64,000 nucleotides of DNA. Origin: Ophiocordyceps camponoti-saundersi (nom. inval.). Lineage: Eukaryota > Ascomycota > Sordariomycetes > Hypocreales > Ophiocordycipitaceae. The position numbers and the translations under genes were made by a program. How positions within the stretch are numbered: position 1 is the first letter of the stretch; every line of letters starts with the position of its first letter. Below the pieces are notes generated by a model, which did no database searches, was not told where the DNA came from, and was given only the letters and a program-made list of their open reading frames with translations. Positions 56,267-64,000 of the stretch are shown here, piece after piece. The DNA is taken from contig PDHQ01000007.1 of assembly GCA_003339415.1 (NCBI GenBank), forward strand, positions 310,001 to 374,000. Direction: 5' to 3'.

Positions 56267-59029
56267 TTACAAAAGAAGGGCAGCAGCAACAATGAGGCAG
56301 CCGGAGAGGGGAGCGACGGCGTGGTTGCCGGAGCCGGTGAAGTTGCCAGCTCGGACGGATCCGGGCGCAGAGCCAGCCGGCTTGGCGAGTGTCGTCGGCT
56401 TGGCGGCGCCCTTGACAGGCTCGCCGGCGTGGGAGTTTTGAACGACCGAGGGAGCGTAGGGAGCGGGAGCGGCGGCGGGAGCAGCAGCGGGGACGGCCGC
56501 AGGGGCGTACTCGGGTCCGCTAGCCCTCTGGGGCCTGCTGAGAACCTTGGTCTCCTTGGGGGCAGCGTCCTTGGGGGCGGCGTCCTTGGGGGCAGCGTCC
56601 TTGGGGGCGGCATACTCGGGGCCGGCGGCGTTCTGGGGAGCAGGGGCAGCGTTCTGGGGAGCAGGCTCGACCTTGGCAGGCTTGGGCTTCGGAACGCACT
56701 TGGCCTTGGCAGGGCGAGGGGCCTCAGGCTGAGCGGCGGCGGCGGTGGCCGGGCTCTCAGGGGTGTAAGGCTTGTGAGCGACCTCGGGTCGGCGGGGAGC
56801 CTCGGGAGCCGGGGCCGGCTCGACCTTGGGAGCAGCGGGCTGGGGCGCGGCAGTCTTGGGCTTGCACGACTTCTTGGCGGGCGCAACAGCAGCCTTGGTA
56901 GCGATGGAAGCGACCTCCTTCTCGGGGAGAGGCTTGGCGGCGACGCCCTGAGCAGGCTTCTCAACCTTGCAGTCCTCCTCGCGGCAAGTCCGGACAGCGC
57001 CGCACTCGTCGTTGGACTTGCAGGGCTCAAAGGTCTGAACGGGAGCGGAAGATCCGGCCTTGACGGCGACCTTGATGACGAGGTTGACGTGGCAATCGGC
57101 GCCTTCGCAATCCGTCTTGGGCTGGCAGGCGTCGACACTCGGGCAGACGACCTTGGGAACGGGACCGGCAGGCGAGGGACCATCGGCCTTGCCAGCCTTG
57201 CCATCCTTGGGAGCGGCGGGCTTGGCCGGCGCGGGCTCGATTCTCGGAGCCTGACCGTTCTCAATGATGCACTGCTGAGGACCGTTGTTGTAGACGGCGA
57301 ACTTGGCCGTGACCTGGGCACCGACGGAGACGGTAGAGGCCTTGCAGTCGGTGTAACCGTAGAAGAACTTGCCCTCAAACTCCGTCACGACCCGACCGTT
57401 ATCCTTGGGCTCGCAGGGCTCGAGCTCAATCTTATCCGTGAGCTTCCCGTCGGCCTCCTTCTTGACCTTCTGGACGGCACGGACCGGAACGCCGGCAATT
57501 TTCTTGGGGACGTTCTTGCGGATGAAGACGCCTCCGATGATGACGATGTTGATCTTGGTCAGTTCCTTGCGCAGCTCCTCCTCAGCCTTCTTGACATCAG
57601 TCGAGGGGGTAGCAGATTGGTTATCAGCCTTGACGCCGTCCTTCTTTCCGTCCTCCTTCTTGACATCGTCCTTCTTAACATCGTCCTTCTTGACATCGTC
57701 CTTCTTTTCGTCGTTCTTCTTGCCATCGTCCTTCTTTTCGCCCTCCTTCTTGACATCGTCCTTCTTTCCGTCCTCCTTCTTGACTGGTTTGGGGACATTG
57801 GTGCCGTAGTCGAAGAGCAAGTTGGTGGCGTTGGGGTTCTTGACGAAGGTGTCCTTGTTGGGCTGAGGGCCGGGCTTGCCGGCTTCTTCTTCGGGAGTCT
57901 GCTTCCCAGCCTGAGGCCCTCCAATGGATCCGACGACACTGGCGGCTCCTGAGGGAGTGACTGCGCCTCCAGCGATGACAGTTCCCTTGGGACCGGTGGC
58001 GGTAGCATCAGAAACAGCGACGCCTCCTCCGGTAGCGGTGGCGTGAGAGGTAGCGGTGGATTCTCCGTTGGTGACAGTTCCTCCAGCAACGACTTCCTTG
58101 GGCTTCTGGTCCTGGCCTGGAGCGACAACAGGCTTGCCATCGACAGCCGGAGCCGGAGCACCTCCTTCGCCATTTCCAGTCTGCGGATTCGTGGGAGGCT
58201 GGGGTGAGCCGGGCTTAGGGGGCGTAAGGGGCTTAGCAGCATCACCTCCAGTGTTGGCATCCTTGGCCGGCTCTTTGTTGGCGTTGTCCTCTTGCTTGGG
58301 CGGCTGAGGCGCCTCGTTGTCCTTGGGCGGCTGAGGCGTCTGGTCGACCTTCTTCTCTCTCTTGGGAATGTTCCTCAGAGGCTTAGTGTAGCAGAACAGA
58401 TACTTGACCGCCCCGTCCTGGCATTGGTTGCCGTTCATCTCACAGCAGTCTCTCCCAGGCTGCTTGCCAGAAGCCACATCATTCCCAGGGCAATCAGCCT
58501 TGAACTCGGCGTCTCTCGTCGTCAAGAGCACTTCCCAACTCGGGTTCGGGGGGAGATTGTAGTCGCACGCACTCCACTGGCAGACGGTCGCCTTGTCGGT
58601 GTCGGGGTTACGGACACATGAGCCGTTCCGGGGGTAGTCGTTCTCTGCGAGGTTTTTGATGAGAGTCGTTGCGTCCTCCCTGCTTATGCGCTCCTTGTAC
58701 AGCTTATTGTAGTCGTCGCGGGTACCAAAGTTTCCAACCAGTTTCCTGGGAGCTCCATCCGGGATGGGGTATTTCTTTAGATTCTCCTTGAGTTTGGCGG
58801 CCTCCTGAGCTGCCTTATGCTGCTCAGCAAAAAAGGCGTCACGATCTTTGAGATCGGGCACAACCGCCTCCGCGGCCGGAATATTCGCCTCCTTTTTGAG
58901 ATCGGGCACACCCCCTTCCGCGCCAGCAATACTCGGATCGATGGCCGGACCGTGAGGACTCGTAGCCTGAGCCGAGGCTAAAGGGATGAGCACCGTTGCG
59001 GTGGCGATCAAAACCGTGCGCAACCCCAT
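56267..59029 (-). CDS. Large secreted, GPI-anchored, cysteine- and repeat-rich surface protein
   Basis: 920 aa, single exon. The frame is open further upstream to 59275, but the ATG at 59029 starts a clear signal peptide (MGLRTVLIATATVLIPLASA). The order is: a duplicated VPDLK segment (residues ~30-60); Cys module 1 (about 135-235, eight Cys including CQWSACDY and RDCCEMNG); a Pro/Thr/Gly-rich linker; a KKDDV-type tandem repeat; a second module (about 530-640, IVIIGGVFIRK, YGYTDCKAST, QQCIIENG); a third Cys module (VCPSVDACQPKTDCEGADC, CKSNDECGAVRTCREEDC); a Pro/Ala stalk with DAAPK repeats; and a hydrophobic end after NFTGSGN, the shape of a GPI signal. I do not recognise the family. It is probably a wall-bound or adhesin-like protein. 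Confidence 0.8.
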   Translation of the reverse strand: MGLRTVLIATATVLIPLASAQATSPHGPAIDPSIAGAEGGVPDLKKEANIPAAEAVVPDLKDRDAFFAEQHKAAQEAAKLKENLKKYPIPDGAPRKLVGNFGTRDDYNKLYKERISREDATTLIKNLAENDYPRNGSCVRNPDTDKATVCQWSACDYNLPPNPSWEVLLTTRDAEFKADCPGNDVASGKQPGRDCCEMNGNQCQDGAVKYLFCYTKPLRNIPKREKKVDQTPQPPKDNEAPQPPKQEDNANKEPAKDANTGGDAAKPLTPPKPGSPQPPTNPQTGNGEGGAPAPAVDGKPVVAPGQDQKPKEVVAGGTVTNGESTATSHATATGGGVAVSDATATGPKGTVIAGGAVTPSGAASVVGSIGGPQAGKQTPEEEAGKPGPQPNKDTFVKNPNATNLLFDYGTNVPKPVKKEDGKKDDVKKEGEKKDDGKKNDEKKDDVKKDDVKKDDVKKEDGKKDGVKADNQSATPSTDVKKAEEELRKELTKINIVIIGGVFIRKNVPKKIAGVPVRAVQKVKKEADGKLTDKIELEPCEPKDNGRVVTEFEGKFFYGYTDCKASTVSVGAQVTAKFAVYNNGPQQCIIENGQAPRIEPAPAKPAAPKDGKAGKADGPSPAGPVPKVVCPSVDACQPKTDCEGADCHVNLVIKVAVKAGSSAPVQTFEPCKSNDECGAVRTCREEDCKVEKPAQGVAAKPLPEKEVASIATKAAVAPAKKSCKPKTAAPQPAAPKVEPAPAPEAPRRPEVAHKPYTPESPATAAAAQPEAPRPAKAKCVPKPKPAKVEPAPQNAAPAPQNAAGPEYAAPKDAAPKDAAPKDAAPKETKVLSRPQRASGPEYAPAAVPAAAPAAAPAPYAPSVVQNSHAGEPVKGAAKPTTLAKPAGSAPGSVRAGNFTGSGNHAVAPLSGCLIVAAALLL
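57640..57795 (-). repeat. 15-bp tandem repeats coding KKDDV/KKEDG units
   Basis: About ten near-identical units reading on the coding strand as AAGAAGGACGATGTC and variants are translated into a Lys/Asp stretch (KKDDVKKDDVKKDDVKKEDG). Unit number should vary between strains. Confidence 0.85.
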
Positions 59030-60142
59030 CGTTGCTTGCTGTTGTAATGAGAAAAGATAGAGACGAATGAAGAAACGAGTGTGAAGGAATAAAAGAAAAG
59101 AAAGGGGCAGATGATGGGATAAAGACGGGTAGCGAGAGAAGAGGGAGGGAGAGAGAGAATCAGCTTCCAACGTCAGCCTCTTTAATAGCTGAAGAAGCAG
59201 AGGTTCGTAACATGGACGTAATCTTAGAATACATAACAAAGATTGATGAGCAGACGGATCAGGAAGATCCTCCACTCGACATCAGTTGCCAGCATCATCC
59301 CTGGCTTCACACATACGAAGACGGGATCCTCGTCAACGCCCTTGGACGCGGCATAGCCCATGTTATTTCCCTCTTCTCCTCTCCAGCCCCATCGTCCGCA
59401 ACTTTATTTATAACACACAGACAACTAAGCCGAGCCGAGAGGAGGAAGAAACGGAAATAGGCATCACAGAGAGGAAGCGGCAACGCATTATGCATAACTC
59501 CAGCCATAGACCGTCATCAAAATACAAGTGGGTTGAGCATTGTTTACGCTTCAATTTAAACTCCTCTTGGCTTTCATCAACCGTATAGTTAAAGTAAATC
59601 CTCCTTCCTTTCTCCACCCTTGTATTGGACCCATGATCCCCGTTTTAGAACTGCAAGCTCACCTTTGACGCTATCGATGACCGTGTCCAGCCACCGACCA
59701 GGGCTACCTTGGGACTTTACGAATGAGAGAAGGTGGGTTTGGCTTGGCTTGGTATGTATGTATGCCCTTTGTTTATACGTTCACGTACGGATACATACGA
59801 AGGAGAGGCTGGACGTGTTATGTACAATGTTGCTTGCATGGATCGTCGACCCTAGATGCCGTCTTTTGTTATTGTGCTCGGGAGAAATTAACAGGCCCAG
59901 AATCACAGGGTTCTTCGTCTGTCGTCAGTGGCTGGATGCCGGTTCCGGAAATGAAGAGTGATGGCTTGAAATGCTCAATCTTTGGTTTGTTATCCAGCCT
60001 CTTATTGAAAATACATACACATACAGTTGCTTCACAACAAACTCCATAGCAACGATAACAACAGCAGCAACAACAACAGCAACAACAACTAAACTCCCGT
60101 ATCACACGCGACCCCAAACCTCTATCGAGTCATGCATAACCT
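59030..60142. other. Intergenic region, GPI-protein gene / GST gene
   Basis: Upstream leader of the GPI-protein gene and 3' flank of the GST gene. It has a GAGAGA-rich stretch (59100-59160) and an (ACA)n/(CAG)n mixture at 60050-60090. No gene is supported. Confidence 0.55.
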
Positions 60143-60985
60143 TCACTCAATCCCATACACCGTCTTCACCGAAGGACGCTCAATCAATCTCTCATGCCAG
60201 GCAACGTAGTTGGGATACTTGTTGAGCACGTCATACTTCTCCCACAGGTCGGGCACAGCCTGCTTGACGTACATGTCCCAAGGGACCCAGACGAGGTCTC
60301 CATAGGTACTGAAAGCGGAAAGCGTCAGCAAGCCTCACTGTCGAATTTGCCACGTAAAATTTCATGCAGGGATCATGAGTAATGACTCACAAATCATCGC
60401 CAAGAAGGTAAACCTTGTCCTCCAGGAGACCGTTCAAAATCTCAAAGTCACGAGCCGTCTCCGCATCGTCCAGCTGCTGCTGCTCGTCCGGCGGTGGGTC
60501 GTGATGGAAGTGGAGGAACTGCTTGAGCTTCCACTTCTCGCGTCGGAATTTCTCGTGGTCTGACTTGAGGTTCAGTTTCCCGTCCTGGTCGTACGTGTCT
60601 ACTAGGTAGTCGACGATGCAGTCGGATTCCCACAGCGTGAGGTTGTCGCTGTTGGGGTCGCGGAGGGAGGGGAGGCGGCCGTGGGGGTTGATGGCTAGGT
60701 AGACGGGATCATTGGCGTCGTCGACGAGGACCTACAAGACGGCATCTCCATGTTATTATATGGTTGTTCTCTGGTGTCGGTTGTGAATCTTTAGACTTGC
60801 CTTTTCGTAGGGAAGGCCTAGTTCCTCAAGTACGAGGAGAACTTTATACGGTAGGGGTCCGTTTGCTTTTCATCCATCCCATGGTCAGTTCAGTCAGCCA
60901 CGATGTTGTCTGTGAGTTGTTGTGGCCTTGAGCAAGGGATTGCCCTACCTGGGACCCACACGATGAGAGGCTGCAAGTCGGCCAT
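60143..60985 (-). CDS. Glutathione S-transferase (Ure2/GTT-like)
   Basis: 202 aa from four exons: 60985-60949, 60865-60801, 60731-60391 and 60308-60143 (introns of 83, 69 and 82 nt; total 609 nt). Intron 2 is GC-AG with the strong donor AAG|GCAAGT. The N-terminal thioredoxin-like domain contains NGPLPYKVLLVLEELGLPYE, AINPHGRLPSL and LWESDCIVDYLVDTY (the glutathione-binding E-S pair). The C-terminal helical domain contains ARDFEILNGLLEDKVYLLGDD and TYGDLVWVPWD. It is a soluble enzyme that conjugates or reduces with glutathione; the exact substrate cannot be inferred. It is slightly shorter than the usual 215-230 aa, the shortfall being between the first two beta strands. Confidence 0.9.
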
Positions 60986-63451
60986 GATTTCAAGTTTAAG
61001 ACAGTTATGTTCGTCAGTTGTATAAGGCTGTTCGTTGTTGATCACAAGCCACAAGAGGCGAAGAACAGTTCACTTATATACAACACACAACCAACCCATC
61101 CCCGTCACATCCCCGTCACCCTTCCGCAAAAGCCGTGAAGCCACAGACAACTCCTCACCCCCTCAGAAAACCGCCAAGTCGCAACAGAAGAGGTAAAATC
61201 CTGCCCAGACCCGTCTCAGAAACTGAACAAAGTCAACCGCAGCATACCATCAACATTCACCCCCAGCCGAAAGAACCGCGGAAGGCTCGGGGAGGATGAA
61301 AAAAAAAACGCCACAAAAAAAAAACACAATCGAATGTCTGGATTGTTTCAGACGGGAAGGGAACCCATGAACCCTCCTGGCCTTTTGGGGAGGGTTTCAT
61401 CTTTGTAGGGATCTTGTTTGCAAGGGAGGGTTCGACGTTGAAGAGGAGGAAAAAGTTTCTTTTCTTTCTTGGTTATTACGTAGTTGCAACATCAACCCTT
61501 GCTCTCCTCCCTGTTCCCTTTTTCGTTCTCGAATCCCCCCTTCTTTAAAAGTCATATAACCTTGATTGTTGAATTGCATCATAAGGGGTGGTAACGTTCA
61601 TCCGGATAGATCAAACTCGATCCCATCGCCGATCGTGACCTGAATTGTAAAGATAGCGAGATCGAGCCTGATAACTCGTGAGTAGTAACAACAGTCTTCG
61701 TTTATAGTTTTGTGGCCTCGTTGGGATTGGGGGATGCAGTTCTCAGGATAGCATGAACAGGATAGAGAGCCTAGGGTAGGTTGATTATGGTTGAGGAACA
61801 TTAACCAGGGCATCAACTAACGAACTCAATCGTTACACTTTCCTCGTTCTTGATTGGAAACTCACAAAAGGTAAGACAAAGCAGCGGTGAGTTAACATGG
61901 TTGTGGATGATAAGAACCACGCTCAGCTGGAAGGGTTTATGGGTTTACAATACCTGGATGAGCTATATTTACACGTTCCTATGCCGATGGATCAAGAAGA
62001 AACGCCGAGAGCATCAAAGGGAATACCCCATCATAATGCTTCCTTCTTCCTCTTCTCAAGTCTAGGAACGAAAAAAGAAAAGACACGTGTGATATGAAGG
62101 GCTCGCCGTAACCCATAAAAGACCCTCATAGGGTACCTCGACAGGGCGTAAGCATACCTCCTACCTAGTAGGTAGGTAGAGAAGAACGACATACGGTTGG
62201 TAAAAGAGAAACACTAAGGGCATTAGTGCAAATATCCAGGAATCAACGGCCCCTCCTCTATCCATGGGATATAAAAAAGGGCAAAGCTCGCCGAGAATGA
62301 TAGCAACGAGCCTCCCTGAACGAACGATATTACAGTGTCCGGGTGTAGGGTATGCCAACACCGCAGCTGACGAGGAAGAAACACCGATAGTATCACGTTA
62401 AATACCTACGTACTAAGGGTCCAAGGCATCACGGCTCCTCTTCTTGTCAAGGGAATCATAGAAGGGTCTCTTATTAACAAGGGAGGAAGAACAAGGGTTA
62501 AGAAGATGATTTAAAGCTCCCCAGAACCGAAAGGGGAGAAGTATCAAGACTCCCTGAATGACGTCATGGGATACGAATCTAGGGTAGGCTCATTCTCCCG
62601 CCCGAGCAGAAACACTTAGAGCATCATGTTCAACAACCTCACAATGCCACCTTCATCTCGATCCCATATCCGTCAATGCCAAAGGCCGTGAAGAAGACGA
62701 AGAGCATTGTAATTCATGCAAAGTAACTGTCTCGGGTTTCGACCACGGGATAATTCTGATACACTCCCATCCTAATGCGCTGGCGAGCAAGGCTGAGCGT
62801 AGAGATAACCCACGTTCCTGAACCTGGAGGTTTCGAGAGTGCAGGAGAGAGGCTCAGCTGTAGTTGTCAAGTGATGAGACCATCAACAGGGTATGCTTCT
62901 ATGTCACCTATCTGTTCCGACTTGGAGACGTGGAGAGGTAGTACGCGTACATGAAGTTGTCGTCGCCTCGCATCGCAGCCTTGACTTCAGATACTCGATC
63001 ATCAGCGTTTAAGTTGATCCAACTCCCTTTCCTGCCTCAAAACTCTGTTACCCGGATCATTCAAGGAGTAGACAGATACCTTCATATATGGATAGGAAAA
63101 TTGCCCAAGTTATACGAGAACAGGGTCATCGCACCCGTATCCGTTCTTCGTTCCATCATCATATATCCAATATCTAGATATACACGCACACTCTCTCTCC
63201 TTTTCTTCATCGTGTTACAAAGACGGGCCCTCTCCCGAATCAATATACTCATAATCCTTCGCTCTCATCGAGGCAACAACAACATCAACACCAACCTCGT
63301 ATCCGCCCCGAATACGCGTGAAATAATGCTCCTCATCAAGCTTAATCCAGCCCCCGTTGTACATAATCTTCCTACATGAAGCATACACAACTCCATCAGA
63401 AACCTGGAAGGGAATAAACAGATCCCATTCGCCTTCAATGACACCATCACC
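60986..63451. other. Gene-poor, relatively AT-rich interval
   Basis: 2.5 kb without a supported gene, the longest such stretch in the right half. It includes A runs near 61300-61325, a decayed tandem repeat (61997-62650, listed separately) and a minus-strand frame at 63215-63550 that partly opposes the secreted-protein gene. The minus frame has protein-like composition but no ATG at its start, no domain and no good exon partners. A decayed gene could lie here. Confidence 0.5.
61997..62650. repeat. Decayed tandem array with a unit of about 170-230 bp
   Basis: A word like AGAAACrCCnAnAGCATCA recurs at about 61999, 62207, 62376 and 62609. Between the copies a second shared order of words follows: a CCAnGGnATCAnGGC/CTCCTC block, GGGATAT or GGGAATCAT, AAAGCTCsCC, and CTCCCTGAAyGA. 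Three units plus a partial fourth are visible, heavily diverged. Confidence 0.6.
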
Positions 63452-63847
63452 ATGCTCCAGCTCCTCGTCGTCCTCTCCATGGCCAGCTGCGTCGTCGCTC
63501 CAATGTCTGGCACCAATCTGAAACCTTTGGCCATGCTTCCTATCTATCAATCTTCCGCCGTGCTTGAACCATCTCCCACGCCTACCACCTCACTTACTTT
63601 TCATCCGGCCCGTTCACAGTCCCGACTTTGCACCAAAGACGGCTGTATCGCCGTCGTGCACGGCGCGTCCAGGGAACAACTCTGTGACGCGACCATGACT
63701 CTGAGGCGCAAGGCCAGCAGAGTGGGTTCCATCATTCGTTGCGGCCAAGACAACCGGGGCTCATGTGAGATCAATTGTCAAAGCTCAGTTCGCATCTCCG
63801 GAGACTGCATGAACAACTTGTGTTTCTGTTGTACGCATTTCGGCTAG
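63452..63847 (+). CDS. Small secreted cysteine-rich protein, candidate fungal defensin-like precursor
   Basis: 131 aa, single exon, ATG in context CACCATG. A strong signal peptide (MLQLLVVLSMASCVVA) is followed by a Ser/Thr/Pro-rich pro-region and ten cysteines in the last ~75 residues. The last part fits the CS-alpha-beta signature: C-x7-C-x3-C-x9-C-x4-C-x-C, with Gly two residues before the fourth Cys (SGDC) and a CFC near the end, as in plectasin/micasin-type fungal defensins. A dibasic LRRK lies shortly before this block and could be a Kex2 site. Codons mostly end in C or G, as in real genes here. Extra cysteines (three before the dibasic site, one after CFC) are unusual, so another disulfide-rich effector fold is possible. 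It is the last gene before the window edge. Confidence 0.65.
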   Translation: MLQLLVVLSMASCVVAPMSGTNLKPLAMLPIYQSSAVLEPSPTPTTSLTFHPARSQSRLCTKDGCIAVVHGASREQLCDATMTLRRKASRVGSIIRCGQDNRGSCEINCQSSVRISGDCMNNLCFCCTHFG

Positions 63848-64000
63848 TCGGCACCATCATCACGAAGGGATGAGGGGGGGATATGAGACTGGGAGAAGGG
63901 GAGGGGGGAAAGGGAGAGAACTGGCGACGACAACCCATGAGCCTGGCTTAGCTACATTCTCCGAGCTTTTCAATGGACGGGTCGGAGTCGGTGTGACTTT
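63848..64000. other. Right-edge flank
   Basis: 3' flank of the secreted-protein gene, purine-rich (GGGGAGGGG-like) at 63870-63920. Too short to judge further. Confidence 0.4.

Noticed and set aside
56321..57952. 543-codon plus-strand frame rich in Gly and Leu
   Set aside because: Antisense to the GPI-protein gene; its openness follows from strong codon bias, and only the minus strand gives a signal peptide and GPI tail.
59030..59275. 82-residue upstream extension of the GPI protein
   Set aside because: It precedes the signal peptide, which must be N-terminal; the frame is open by chance.
63215..63550. 111-codon minus-strand frame overlapping the secreted-protein gene
   Set aside because: Protein-like composition, but it starts at TTG, has no exon partners or recognisable domain, and opposes a frame with a signal peptide and ordered cysteines. 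Kept only as an alternative.

Overview
The window is nuclear DNA of a filamentous ascomycete (Pezizomycotina, most likely a hypocrealean Sordariomycete). Evidence: introns of about 42-140 nt with CTAAC/CTGAC-type branch sites, CT-rich leaders, GC-rich third codon positions, and marker genes such as a class V/class VII chitin synthase pair, CYP61 and a fungus-specific AspRS-DUF2156 fusion. I call 20 protein-coding genes. For the 15 spliced genes I worked out exon joins by eye, and every joined length is divisible by three. Many apparent start codons in long open frames are GTG or TTG, so I moved those starts to the first sensible ATG. I found no rRNA, tRNA, transposon or CRISPR array. Two 10-base gaps (962-971 and 37704-37713) lie beside long G runs.

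Left part (1-21 kb): an alpha/beta hydrolase points away from a single-exon ergosteryl-aspartate synthase (ErdS), and together they look like a make/unmake pair for aspartylated ergosterol. Then come a RING E3 ligase, a 139-aa mitochondrial-type membrane protein whose first exon is only the ATG, mitoribosomal protein mL44, a mitochondrial cPLA2-like phospholipase, a La RNA-binding protein and a small single-pass membrane protein.

Middle (21-46 kb): mitochondrial N-acetylglutamate synthase, a PhyA-like phytase, an unidentified coiled-coil protein, ribosome-biogenesis factor Urb1, and the head-to-head pair of myosin-motor chitin synthases of class V (csmA type) and class VII (csmB type). A 2.8-kb interval with about 49 uninterrupted Gs separates that pair.

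Right part (46-64 kb): a 75-aa proteinase B inhibitor (Pbi2), a mitochondrial PDK/BCKDH-type kinase, sterol C-22 desaturase CYP61/Erg5, a mitochondrial rhodanese, a Yip1-family Golgi protein, a large repeat-rich GPI-anchored cell-surface protein of unknown function, and a GST. A 2.5-kb gene-poor stretch follows, holding a decayed ~200-bp tandem repeat, and the window ends with a small secreted cysteine-rich protein whose C-terminus fits the defensin (CS-alpha-beta) cysteine signature.

Most promising for follow-up: the putative new defensin-like gene at 63452-63847, the ErdS/hydrolase divergent pair, the unknown GPI protein, the cluster of SUMO-type motifs in La, and the decayed repeat array.
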